The translations under genes were made by a program, and so were the position numbers. Of a stretch of 44,066 bases of DNA, positions 1-9,300 are shown in pieces; position 1 is the first letter of the stretch, and each line of letters starts with the position of its first letter. The DNA is from Viridibacillus soli (lineage in GTDB: Bacteria; Bacillota; Bacilli; Bacillales_A; Planococcaceae). The DNA lies in assembly GCF_016612995.1 (NCBI RefSeq), contig NZ_JAEOAH010000047.1, forward strand, positions 1-44,066, written 5' to 3'. A model generated the notes under the pieces. That model was not told the DNA's origin and made no database searches. It worked only from the letters and a program-made list of their open reading frames with translations.

Positions 1-588
1 ACGTTGGCATAAGTACACTTCTTCACAATCTTAACGAAATAATTAATAAAGTCACTCCATAATCTGGCCCAATTGCTGAATAACATGACCGGCGTTTTTA
101 AAACAACTTTATTATCTCTGTACATCTAATTGTTCTCGATTTAACTTATAAGACAAATAAGCTAATATTAATCAACTTCCAATAACGATAATTATGTGAA
201 CACGAAAGTCCTCCAGTTAAACAATCTGGAGGACTTTTAATAGTCTTTTAAATATATTGAATCCCAATAATAGGAGGTTATCTTATTTTTTTGCTCTTAT
301 TCTCGATTGAGATAACACTCTTTTTTCCATTTACTAGGATCCCGTCCTACACTTTTTATTCCACTGCTTACGTTCAAATTATTGAAAATTCATATCTTCA
401 GCGAATTATCAAAATTTCACTCTTCTCAAAAACTTTATTATTGGACCAGTACCAGCATTCTTGTAACCAGGGACAAAAAGTAAAGTTCAGTTCATATTTA
501 TTTGTAATTCATAAAATTCACTGTTAAATATTCATAAAAAAACCAGCTATTTTCCTATCAGGGTATAGTGACCTTATTAGAAACACTT
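1..588. other. Gene-poor left edge
   Basis: AT-rich stretch with no convincing gene. It holds one strong hairpin terminator (205-238). A 78-codon frame at 291-527 opens with TTG about 13 bases behind an AGGAGG-like sequence, but its protein is Phe/Ser/Ile-rich and has no recognisable domain, so I do not call it. Confidence 0.5.
205..238. terminator. Bidirectional intrinsic terminator
   Basis: Inverted repeat AAAGTCCTCCAG / CTGGAGGACTTT around a 9-base loop, with a T-run on the + side and an A-run on the other. It probably ends a gene lying left of the window. Confidence 0.7.
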
Positions 589-1062
589 CTATTTTAAATT
601 TACTTCTTTGAAGCGATCTAGACTATGATAATATAAAGGATTCATACTGCCTTCAACCGTACTGTAAGTATACACCGTTCCTAAGTCATCTCCAAAAAAA
701 CTTATAATATCTAGGTTAATACGATGATTAACTATAAGATCATCATATTTTTTTAGTTTATCATTAGCACGTTTTTTGATTACTTTTGCTTGATGTGCAA
801 TATCAGCAAAATTGATACTAGGACTAAAACCTGGCGCATTAAATGTCACTGCGAATGATTCAACCCAAGGTAAATTTTCATCAATCATTTCGCTTTGTAC
901 ATATTGTGCTAAGTACCCACCAAGTGAATGACCTGTAATATACATATGACTCATCATTTCAGAATCAGTTTGTATTAATTCTCTAACATAATCAACAGCC
1001 TCACCAATTTGTAAACCTCCAATGTTTTCCACTACTTGTAAGAAATCTACTAGAAAGTCCTG
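589..1062 (-). pseudogene. Lipase (class 3) fragment, 5'-truncated
   Basis: C-terminal part of an alpha/beta-hydrolase lipase. The nucleophile elbow GHSLGG is visible, followed by FFGDD (likely the acid) and YYHSL near the end (likely the catalytic His), the order of class-3 lipases. An internal GTG at 1030-1032 could start a 147-residue protein, but the same frame stays open upstream (EEWQDFLVDFLQVVENIGG reads like lipase sequence) and runs into the repeat element at 1063-1153, where it meets a stop. Family members are normally 250 residues or more, so the N-terminal half, including the oxyanion-hole strand, has been lost. Probably inactive. The family call is good; the claim that the repeat caused the truncation is inference. 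Confidence 0.7.
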
Positions 1063-1153
1063 CCACTCCTCTTTACTGGAGTGTTCACTTTTTGGCTCTA
1101 AACCATAAAGGTAAATAAACAGAATTTTCTGTCGTTTTTACGCAACACTAGTG
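1063..1153. repeat. Dispersed repeat, copy A (IS-end-like)
   Basis: About 90 bp closely resembling 11466-11555. Shared blocks are GTTCACTTTTTGGCTCT, GAATTTTCTGT and CAACACTAGTGA. Both copies begin with a small hairpin whose arms differ but still pair (CACTCC/GGAGTG here), then a T-rich stretch. This pattern fits the terminator plus terminal repeat at the edge of an insertion sequence. The family cannot be named from this fragment. It abuts the truncated 5' side of the lipase. Confidence 0.6.
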
Positions 1154-1303
1154 ATGTTAATTGATAAAATCATTTCGATATCTTGCTTTTACATTCAATT
1201 CTTGTTTTTTTGGAAAAAGAATCAGTTATAGTGAAATTGTTAGATGTAAACACAAACCCTAGCTCAGTAAAGGTACTGAAATAAATCAAATAGGAGAGCA
1301 TCA

Positions 1304-1990
1304 ATGGAACATACAGTTAGAAAACAAATCTTTGAACTCATTGATACAGATTATCAGAAATTTTCAGCCGCGCTTATACCGAATATTAACAATGTTTTAG
1401 GTATTCGACTGCCAGAGCTTCGAAAAATAGCCAAAAAAATTGCTAAGGGTGACTGGCGTACTTATCTTGAAAATGCAGAAGATGAATATTTTGAGGAAAT
1501 TATGCTGCAAGGGATGGTCATTGGTTATGTTAAGACAGATATAGAAGAGATTTTATATTATGTAGCTGCTTTTGTGCCCAAAATTGATAATTGGTCGGTA
1601 TGTGACAGCTTTTGCACAGGTCTTAAATTTACTAAGGACAATAAGGAACGTGTATGGGCGTTTTTAAAGCCTTATTTGTGCTCTAAGAAAGAATATGACA
1701 TCCGCTTTGGTGTAGTCATGCTTCTTGACTTTTACATTGAGCCAACATATATCGACAGGGTATTAATCCTGCTAGATCGTGTAAAGCATGAAGGTTTTTA
1801 TGCCAAAATGGGAGTTGCATGGGCAATCTCTATCTGTTATGTGAAGCATCCTGATCCTACAATGGCATATTTGAAAAACAACAACTCACTGGACGATTTT
1901 ACTTATAATAAATCCTTGCAAAAAATTACGGAATCTAATCGTGTGGAGAAAGATACAAAGAAGATTATCCGTGATATGAAACGGCGATAG
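1304..1990 (+). CDS. DNA alkylation repair protein (AlkD-like HEAT-repeat glycosylase)
   Basis: A 228-residue all-helical protein of the AlkD/COG4912 family, which removes bulky or cationic N3/N7-alkylated purines from DNA without base flipping. Family features include the N-terminal LPELRKIAKKI segment, the central IDNWSVCDSFC stretch (the W and D of the family's WxxxD region), the FGVVMLLDFYI helix and a basic tail ending KKIIRDMKRR. Full length for the family. The ATG at 1304 sits behind TAGGAGAG with good spacing. It stands next to ogt and adaA, which handle the same kind of damage, but on the opposite strand, so it is probably transcribed separately. Intact and likely functional. The family is confident; the exact lesion range is not. 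Confidence 0.85.
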   Translation: MEHTVRKQIFELIDTDYQKFSAALIPNINNVLGIRLPELRKIAKKIAKGDWRTYLENAEDEYFEEIMLQGMVIGYVKTDIEEILYYVAAFVPKIDNWSVCDSFCTGLKFTKDNKERVWAFLKPYLCSKKEYDIRFGVVMLLDFYIEPTYIDRVLILLDRVKHEGFYAKMGVAWAISICYVKHPDPTMAYLKNNNSLDDFTYNKSLQKITESNRVEKDTKKIIRDMKRR

Positions 1991-2176
1991 AAAAGTAAAT
2001 TGGCTTATGAAATATATCTCCAAATCACATTAAGGAATCACTTTTCAAGGAACCTCTATATTCATTCTAATTCGTTTGGATATGTGATAAACTGGCTATC
2101 TGAAATTCTCCATATCCAACCATCGTTTAAAATATATAGAGATTATAAAGTCATTTAATTTTGAAATAAAATAATA

Positions 2177-2209
2177 GAGCCTTACTACGCTTCAAATGTA
2201 GCAAGGCTC
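2177..2209. terminator. Intrinsic terminator between alkD-like gene and broken radical-SAM gene
   Basis: GAGCCTTACTAC / GTAGCAAGGCTC with a short loop and flanking A and T runs; it can serve both converging genes. It begins just past a TAA at 2211-2213 that closes the shifted frame of the radical-SAM remnant, supporting that frame as the native 3' end. Confidence 0.7.
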
Positions 2210-2210
2210 T

Positions 2211-2589
2211 TTAAAGTTGTTCAATATTCTCACTGTAGTAAGCATGTTCATCAGTGCTTGAAGCTCCTTTTGAGTGTGAGGTACTGCCATTTTTAACAAT
2301 TCTGATTCCGTACGTCTCAACAAAGATACGCCTTAATTCTCTTGTTCCCTTTTGCTTTCGATCTATGAAGTTCTTTACCTAGTAAAGTTGCTGCCCCGTT
2401 CTTCACATCAATCCAATCTCTCCATTCACCTTCTCGAAAAAGAGATACAGGCATCTGACGAACATAACAATATGAACAGCCAAACGAACAACCTGTATAA
2501 GGATTCAGTGAATGAGTATATCCAGAAAGAAAACCTGTACCTTTATTAAGAATGGTTTTCGGGTTTTTGTAGAATACTTTACTTTTCAT
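2211..2589 (-). pseudogene. SPL-like radical SAM protein, internally deleted and frameshifted
   Basis: The N-terminal 80 residues contain NPYTGCSFGCSYCYVRQMP, the Cx3Cx2C iron-sulfur motif of radical SAM proteins in the form seen in the spore photoproduct lyase-like/Rv2578c family. The reading frame stops at 2317 after only 90 residues; the family is normally near 280-300. A shifted frame continues (ELRRIFVETYGIRIVKN, ending in ENIEQL) to a TAA at 2211, immediately before a terminator. The simplest reading is loss of the middle of the gene plus a frame change. It lies downstream of ogt in the same direction and may once have belonged to that operon. Non-functional as it stands. Confidence 0.65.
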
Positions 2590-2622
2590 GACTAAAACAC
2601 TTCCAGTACTTGTACATGAATA

Positions 2623-3156
2623 TCACTCATTGCTAGATGAACCTCGTCTTTCCAAATCCAAGAGTTGCGTCTTCATTTCTATGCCACCACGATAGCCTGT
2701 TAACGATCCATTCTTTCCTACTACACGATGGCATGGAACAGTGATTAAAATTGGATTAGCGCCAATGGCTGTACCTACAGCACGAACCGCGGATGGCTTG
2801 TTTATGTCATTTGCAATGCCAGAATAAGACTTAGTATGTCCATAAGGAATCTCACAAAGAGCATTCCAAACTGCCAGTTGGAATGCTGTTCCATTATAAT
2901 CAAATGGAACAGTAAACGTTGTCCTTTTCCCTTCTAGATACTCAATAATTTCAGCAGCATAACGTTGATTCTTTTCAATATCTTCAATAAGAGGGCTCCC
3001 CGAAAAGCATTTCATAGCCCATTCTGACATTTCCTCGAATGGTTTATTTTGTGAACCAACATAGCATAGCCCCTTAGATGTCGAAGCCATATGAAAATTC
3101 CAATCCTTATACTTTAGCAAAGACCAATAAATGATTGGTGTATGATTTGATTCCAT
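2623..3156 (-). CDS. ogt: Methylated-DNA--protein-cysteine methyltransferase
   Basis: A 177-residue suicide repair enzyme that moves the methyl group of O6-methylguanine (and O4-methylthymine) to its own cysteine. The active-site motif ITVPCHRVVG is intact (Cys142), followed by the GxLxGYRGG substrate loop; the winged-helix DNA-binding region (FQLAVWNALCEIPYGHTKSY) precedes it. Length is typical of Ogt/AdaB. The ATG follows the TAA of adaA by one base, and its Shine-Dalgarno (GGAGGGA) lies inside the last codons of adaA, so the two are translationally coupled. This is the Bacillus adaA-adaB arrangement; adaB would be an equally good name. Confidence 0.92.
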   Translation of the reverse strand: MESNHTPIIYWSLLKYKDWNFHMASTSKGLCYVGSQNKPFEEMSEWAMKCFSGSPLIEDIEKNQRYAAEIIEYLEGKRTTFTVPFDYNGTAFQLAVWNALCEIPYGHTKSYSGIANDINKPSAVRAVGTAIGANPILITVPCHRVVGKNGSLTGYRGGIEMKTQLLDLERRGSSSNE

Positions 3157-3157
3157 T

Positions 3158-3778
3158 TTACATTCCCTCCGTTTTTTTCATTTGACGATATTGTGCTGGT
3201 GTATGTCCGATTTTCTTTTTAAATAAAGTAATAAAATAGGACGTGTTTGGTATACCTACACATATGGCGATATCCGAAATAGTTTTATTTGTTTTAATCA
3301 AGTGCTCTTTAGCCACGTTTAATCTAACCTGATATATATACTCAACTGGCGTGATGCCTTTAATCTTTTTAAACGTTCGATGTAAATGATAGGGACTCCC
3401 GTGAGCAATATCCCCTAACCTTTCTAGTGTTAATTTTTCTGTAAAATTCTTATCAATGTATTCAGTGATCAGAGTTACCCATTCACTATCAGGTAATCTC
3501 TCATTAGTAGGCTTGCAACGTTTACAAGGTCGAAAATTTGAATTAAGAGCCTGTTCTGCGCATTGAAATATTCGTACGTTTTTCCTTTTCGGAACGCGTG
3601 ATTTACATGATGGTTTACAGAAGATCCCCGTGGTCTTTACAGCATAGAAAAACTGATCATTGTATGAAGCGTCATTTTTTATAATTGCTTGCCACTTTTC
3701 ATTTGTCATCATTTCCATGTTGTTCAAAACTCCTTGATTACGACTCTCTCGAAATCCATTATTGAAACTGTCCGGCAT
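3158..3778 (-). CDS. adaA: Methylphosphotriester-responsive activator AdaA
   Basis: Sensor-activator of the adaptive response. Residues 30-95 form the Ada zinc domain with four cysteines (54, 58, 85, 88; motifs FCKPSCKSR and PCKRC). Cys54 corresponds to the residue that accepts methyl from DNA phosphotriesters in Ada. Residues 100-205 form an AraC-type double helix-turn-helix (TLERLGDIAHGSPYHLHRTF and the later ISDIAICVGIPNTSYFITLF). The start is the ATG at 3778, about 6 bases behind AAGAGGTGAG; a longer in-frame start 9 bases upstream lacks such a site. On methylation it should activate its own operon, adaA-ogt. Intact. Confidence 0.92.
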   Translation of the reverse strand: MPDSFNNGFRESRNQGVLNNMEMMTNEKWQAIIKNDASYNDQFFYAVKTTGIFCKPSCKSRVPKRKNVRIFQCAEQALNSNFRPCKRCKPTNERLPDSEWVTLITEYIDKNFTEKLTLERLGDIAHGSPYHLHRTFKKIKGITPVEYIYQVRLNVAKEHLIKTNKTISDIAICVGIPNTSYFITLFKKKIGHTPAQYRQMKKTEGM

Positions 3779-3867
3779 TACCCTCACCTCTTCTTACAAT
3801 ATACCCCTTATAAATGTAGAATGTACGATTCTGAGGATAGAATAGCAAGATAATGAAATTTAAGATT

Positions 3868-4391
3868 TTATTTAGAGTCATGAAAAATAATGCCGAGACC
3901 GTATCGTTCTCCAGAAGTAACCGTACTTACTCCATGACGAACCGTATTTTTGTAATATCCTTTTTACCAAGAGCAGGTCTATGGTTAGTAGGGAAAATTA
4001 GCGCAGCGCCTTGTTCCAAAGTAATCACATGCCCCCTGCTTTGTGCCCTTGGAATTTGTTCCACTAATAAGAACTCTCCTCCGGAATAGTCTTGATTTCT
4101 TTGATTCAGTATAAATACAGCCCGATATGGGAAATAGACGTCTCCATATAAATCTTGGTGCATACAATTATATCCATCTTTTTCATACTTTAAAATTAAG
4201 GGTGTGGGTCTAGTCTGTTCATATTCTTCACATGTTCTCAAAAAACCCTAAAGAATAACTGGAAATTGTTCAGATTCCTTCAAATAACCCAACCATCTAT
4301 TTGCCATTTTAGCCAATTCTGGATAAAAAGATTCTCTTAAACTTTGGATTATTTCAGGTAATGGATATGGAATGGAATAGTCAGATAACAA
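3868..4391 (-). pseudogene. 2OG-Fe(II) oxygenase (PF09859-type, alkylated-DNA repair), decayed
   Basis: Pieces of one gene in two frames. The first piece reads YPLPEIIQSLRESFYPELAK and ANRWLGYL up to an in-frame TAG at 4248-4250. It continues in the same frame as TRPTPLILKYEKDGYNCMHQ with the iron-binding HQD and the later NHRP. A one-base loss near 3927-3940 then puts the end (YYKNTVRHGVSTVTSGERYG, then GIIFHD) in the next frame. The N-terminus before YPLP is also missing. The family is annotated as an oxygenase acting on damaged DNA, which fits the adaA/ogt neighbours. Dead gene: one nonsense, one frameshift and a 5' truncation. Confidence 0.75.
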
Positions 4392-4874
4392 AATTAATTA
4401 AATTATCATGTGATAAAGTAAACTTCTTCTTTTTGGGGTGATGGTACAACTTCTTCGTAGCATTAATGAGCCAGAAATTACTACAGAACTATCTCTGTAA
4501 ACCCTTTTTATTTACTTTTTAAGCAACTATGAAAAGGATAATTACAATTACTGAATATTTAAAGGCTACTAAAAAGGAGCAATTCAGACAAAATAACTGA
4601 ATGCTCCTTTATGATAAGTATTTTAATAGACATCTTTGATTAGCGGTTAATTAAATCAAACACATCATAATTGAAATATTCAATATTTTTTCTTTTCCCC
4701 TATCTCAAATATACACACTCTAAAATATGTATTCCATTAAATTTTATTTGTACGAACTTTTTTATCGTTTTACAAGTGATAAATTGTACCAATTGTTGGA
4801 ACTAACGAGTTAGTTTGAATGACTGACACCTATATATAAGTGTCGCCAAAAATTTCAATTCCTTTAACTCTATT
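4392..4874. other. Non-coding stretch with one terminator
   Basis: No intact gene. A 19-codon frame from ATG 4441 behind TTTGGGGTG could be a leftover 5' end of a gene. A strong hairpin lies at 4572-4610; the rest is AT-rich and featureless to the eye. Confidence 0.4.
4572..4610. terminator. Orphan intrinsic terminator
   Basis: AAAGGAGCAATTCAG / CTGAATGCTCCTTT with a 9-base loop and flanking A/T runs. There is no intact gene next to it on either side, so it probably outlived the gene it served. Confidence 0.65.
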
Positions 4875-5073
4875 TTATGAAGCTAAATCTATTTCGAAAT
4901 CAAAATTTTCTTCTAGTTCCTCTGTTTTAATAATTCTACTATTTAAATGAGAAGTTAAAATTTTGATATAAGCAATTTCTACTTCTTTATCTATTTCTAA
5001 AATGTTATTCATTTCTTTTTCATAGAAAATAACTGCTTTATTGGATTTCTACTGTTATAGCTTTTAAAATCAT
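4875..5073 (-). pseudogene. Small unrecognised gene remnant, frameshifted
   Basis: Begins ATG-ATT-TTA (MILKAITVE) 17 bases after the stop of the APH-like gene, then changes frame and reads VIFYEKEMNNILEIDKEVEI through to EENFDFEIDLAS and a stop at 4875. The acidic, Lys/Ile-rich composition is protein-like, but I recognise no family. If restored it would encode about 65 residues. Low confidence that it was ever a separate gene. Confidence 0.35.
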
Positions 5074-5088
5074 CTTATGATAGCTAAA

Positions 5089-5838
5089 CTAGTAAGGACA
5101 GTAATGATTTATTATCTCCATAAGACGTTCAGTTTTTTCTGATGATACATTTTCAGCTAATCTTGCTCCTGCAATGATTGGAGCCCATTGAAAAACGTCG
5201 CATTCTGACAATCCACTTTTCTCACAATAAAGTCGCAAATACAGATCAGCTAATTCCGCTGAAAATTGCGAATACAAAAGATACGTCCGATATATGTCGG
5301 CACGTATATCTCCTGCGCTGGAATCAACCCAATCTATAATTGTCACTTTGTTATCTGACATAATTAAATTAAATAGATGGAAATCTCCATGACAAAGCCT
5401 ATTCTCAAATGTCATCGAATCCAATTTTTGTATTAAATGAGACTTATGTCTTTTATCCAAATTATGAGCTGATTCAATTTGACGCCGTAATTTATCAGAC
5501 ATTGGTTCAAGTAAATCTGCATTAACCATATGGATTTTTTGTTGTATATCAATGGAAATATTCATGTAATATTCTGCGTGTTTCATGTTTTCAGATAAGA
5601 GATCACCTAATGTTCTTCCCTTAATATATTCCATTATTATAGCTTGTTTCCCATCTAACTTTGTGACATCCAATACTTTAGGAACAGAAAGTCCACACGA
5701 ATAAGCATATTTTTGCTTAATTGCTTCATATGACGATTCCGTATCCGGCAAATAGTCATTAAATATTTTGACAATCTTGTTGTCATACAGATATATTTTT
5801 GCTGTGTTTCCTATTGCTACCGGATTCCCTAAATTCAT
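5089..5838 (-). CDS. Aminoglycoside phosphotransferase-fold kinase (TIGR02172-like)
   Basis: A 249-residue APH/choline-kinase-fold protein. Visible are the N-lobe lysine region (NTAKIYLYDNKIVKIFN), the hinge MEYIKGRTL, the catalytic loop CHGDFHLFN (His, Asp, Asn) and the metal-binding IIDWVDSS that replaces DFG. These proteins phosphorylate small molecules or antibiotics; the substrate cannot be read from sequence, and resistance should not be assumed. The ATG at 5838 follows AGGGAGAG by 7 bases. It is transcribed alone from a likely promoter at 5966-5993, with the decayed small frame at 4875-5073 directly behind. Confidence 0.8.
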   Translation of the reverse strand: MNLGNPVAIGNTAKIYLYDNKIVKIFNDYLPDTESSYEAIKQKYAYSCGLSVPKVLDVTKLDGKQAIIMEYIKGRTLGDLLSENMKHAEYYMNISIDIQQKIHMVNADLLEPMSDKLRRQIESAHNLDKRHKSHLIQKLDSMTFENRLCHGDFHLFNLIMSDNKVTIIDWVDSSAGDIRADIYRTYLLYSQFSAELADLYLRLYCEKSGLSECDVFQWAPIIAGARLAENVSSEKTERLMEIINHYCPY

Positions 5839-5965
5839 TTGTCATCTCTCCCTAAATAACTTTTCTAAACAACAGCCTAAATACAGTAATGCCACATATG
5901 GTAAAACCCAAAAAAACCACTATTCAATTTAGTTTTTTTTCACATAATGCCTGTTCTATAATTCT

Positions 5966-5993
5966 ATTATACAACAGAAAAGGTACCCACAAA
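5966..5993 (-). promoter_or_regulatory. Putative SigA promoter of the APH-like gene
   Basis: On the reverse strand, -10 TATAAT (5966-5971) with an upstream TG, and a weaker -35 TTTGTG (5988-5993), 16-base spacer. It gives a leader of about 120 nt. Confidence 0.45.
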
Positions 5994-6194
5994 GGCAACC
6001 TGTAGGCATTTGAAAATTAGATTTCCCCTTCCTAATTTAATGTTAAAGCGAAGTTGTAATGAGGAACATATTCATTATGATCTCTATAAAAGTGGATTAT
6101 TGTGTTCTGCTTCTTTACATATTCTATGCGTCTTACAGATCCATATTTATGCTAAATTCAGTGAGAGGTGAAAATTTATCAAACATAGAAAAGG

Positions 6195-6320
6195 TTAAAT
6201 AATTGAGGAGCGAAGCAGGTTTGTATATTTGCCAACAATTTCGAGTCCTTCTATATTACTAATCATAATCTCTAACACTTCTAAAGCAATTTCTTCATCA
6301 TCGATTAATAGAACTCTCAT
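6195..6320 (-). pseudogene. Response regulator receiver stump
   Basis: A 41-codon frame, MRVLLIDDEEIALEVLEIMI, is a canonical receiver-domain N-terminus with the acidic pair DD. Its ATG lies inside the last codons of the hybrid kinase (23 bp overlap), exactly where a cognate regulator gene would begin. After VGKYTN the sequence departs from the family and stops. The remainder of the receiver (phospho-Asp, Lys) and the whole output domain are missing; no continuation is seen in other frames down to 5839. Confidence 0.75.
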
Positions 6321-9300
6321 CAATTTGACCCAGTGGTACTATTATCGTGATTTTTGTCCCTTCTCCTTCATTGCTTTCTAATAAAAATGACGCTTTTTTG
6401 ATAAGTTTCAGCTTTCTAAATGGGTTTGAAAAGCCTATTCGTGTACTTCGTTCATTCATTAACTCATCTTGCTTTTGGATAGGGATTCCTACGCCATCAT
6501 CTTCAATCATTATTTTGACACCTGCTGTAGTTTCCACTATCGTTACTTTTACTGTCCCTCCATTAGGCTTTTTGGCGATTCCGTGCTGAACTGCATTTTC
6601 AACAAGTGGCTGAATGGTCATTGAAGGGATCAGTGCTTCTATCGTTTCGTCAATATCATATTCAATAGTTAATCTATTACCAAAACGCATCTTTTCAATG
6701 GATAGATACGCTTTCACTAATTCTATTTCATTTTCTAATGGGATTAAGCTATTTTGAGCATTAAAATCTAATTTTGCACGGAAATACGTGGACAAATATT
6801 GTAGCGCCTCTCGCGTTTTTTCTTCATCCTTATAACTCAATCCGATAATCGTATTAAATGTATTGTATAAAAAATGTGGTGTTATTTGTGCAGATAAAAA
6901 ATTTAATTCATTTTTCACTGCTTCCCTTGAAGATTCTTTCATTGATAATAATGATTCTATGCGGACTTGTAATTCTTCCAGATTAATTGGCTTTTGTAAA
7001 AAGTCATTTGCCCCACCTTGCAAGGATATTATCAAATCTGTTAATTGCCCAGCAGCCGTCAAGATGACAATTGGAAGTTCGAGTAAACAATGTTCTTCCC
7101 TTACAATTTTACAAACTTCAAAACCTGACATATTCGGCATCATTAAATCTAATAACATTAGATCAACGGATTCATTCTCTATTATTTTAAGGGCGTCTAC
7201 ACCGCTCTCAACTGCAATCACAGTATAGTCTAGAGATCGGATGAAATTCACTAATATTCTCAAATTAGAATGATCATCATCTACTACTAAAATGGTATAC
7301 CCTTTTTTCCCTTCAATTTTCACCGGTACATCTAAAAATACTTTTGAAACTGCTTGTTCTTTTGTTGTTAGAGACATACTTCTTTTTTCAGTTCGCAAAT
7401 ATTCTGAGTTATCCATCTCTTTCAACTGTGATTCGTTTGCCAAAGGAATCGTAAAAGTAAAACAAGATCCTTTTCCGATTTTTGAAGTAACCCAAATGCG
7501 CCCACCAGATGCTTCCACTAATTGCTTAGTAATACTTAATCCTAGACCAATACCTTCTGATTCAATTCCCTTTACTTGATAAAATGAGGTGAAAATTTGA
7601 TTAATATGATCTTTCTCAATACCTATGCCTGTATCTGTAATTGAGATGACCATTTCTCCATTCTGCACTTTTGCAGAAAGTGTAATCTCCCCCTGTTTCG
7701 TGTACTTAATAGCATTGTAAATAAGATTAAAGAAGATCTGTTTTAACTTGTATTCATCTACATAGATTAATGGTAAATTTGATGGAAACTTATTAACTAA
7801 TTCTAAATTATTCGAAGTCGGTATTAAATAAAATACCTCAGATATTATCTCCTCGACAATATAGACATTGACTGGAGTAGGTGAAATATTTACTTCCCCA
7901 CGCTTGATCTTTCCAGCATATATTAAATCCTCTACTAAATTCGCTAACCGTTTACCTACTGTGTGAATTAAAAAAGCGACTTCTTGTTGTTCTTTTTTTA
8001 GTGCCCCTTCATTACCTTCCATTAACGATTTTGATAAATTGATAATACCGTGTAATGGTGTCCGTAATTCATGAGAGCTTTTTATTAAAAAATCGTCCTT
8101 AGCTTCATCAAAACGAAGTAATTCCTTAGATAAACGATCAACTTCTGTAAAAGCACGCTGGTGACGAAAACCTATTAAAGATGATAGGCCAATTACCATT
8201 GTTAAAAACAGAAAAACGGGCCCATATTTAACTTTCACCTCAAACAAAAAGTGTAATCCGATTAATAAAACATAACACCCAAACGATGTAACTATCATCA
8301 AGATATACTCAGAGTCTTCCGCTTTTTTCAATAAAGCCTTTAGTAATATATATACTATGTATCCATAGCTCAACCCTAAAATTGAAATAATTACCATTTT
8401 CTCGACTATTATAGGAGGAGCTAATAACCCTATTATAGGATTTGGCATACCCTCTATAAGCTCCTGAACAATTAATAAACTACATATAAAAATTACAATT
8501 TTCTTATTTGTATACTGTTTAAAGAAATCATATATAAATAACAGAAAGAATAGTATGGCTAGATGAATAAATGTAAATTGGAAATACGCTCGATTAAGCC
8601 AAGATAGATCAGGCATTTGGATAAAAAATAGCTGCTCATTTAATGTAGTAATATAAAATCCTTGGAAGAAGCAAAATAGGCTAAAGTACAATTCATAGAA
8701 ATTTTTTTTTCGTTGCAAATAGGTTACTAAATACATAATAAACAATAGGAAATAGCCTGCAAAAAGAGCCGTATCCAATATAACATCCATAGTTTTTGAT
8801 ACTTCAATATCCTTTGCTGTCCCAAATTTCAGTGGAGAGATAATGCCTGCAACATGATAATCTAGATTGGCTACTTGAATAACAACTTCTATTTCCTTGT
8901 CTTCGCCCGCTCCATATGCCACATACTTCTCATCACTATACTGATTTATCCTCATATTCTTTGAAGGGTTTCCTTTTGCACCAGCCTCTACCCCATTTAT
9001 AAATAATCGGCTAGAAGATCGAATTATATCCGTTTTGAATCCGTATGTCCCTTCATTTGGCAACTTGATAAGTAATCGATATGTAGCATATTGTTCTATA
9101 TTTTGCTTATTCCAATTTCCTGGTACATGGATAGTAGTCAATTTTTGATTATATTCATCAAAAGTATACGGCTTTTTATCAGGTGTTATTAAATCCCCCG
9201 CGTAAAATTGCCATTCACCATTTAAATTTACATTTCCATCTCTTTCAAAATTCCAATTACTCAAGTCTAGTACACCGTTTTTTGCATCAGGCCCATTCGG

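Noticed and set aside
291-527. A 78-codon + strand open frame with an AGGAGG-like sequence upstream
   Set aside because: Spacing is too long (about 13 bases), the start is TTG, the composition is erratic and no domain is recognisable; probably chance.
5839-6194. Continuation of the truncated response regulator in other frames
   Set aside because: No receiver or output-domain motif is readable in any reverse frame of this gap; only short interrupted frames occur.
6347-7579. Open frames on the + strand opposite the hybrid kinase
   Set aside because: They are antisense shadows of a well-conserved kinase and lack ribosome sites.
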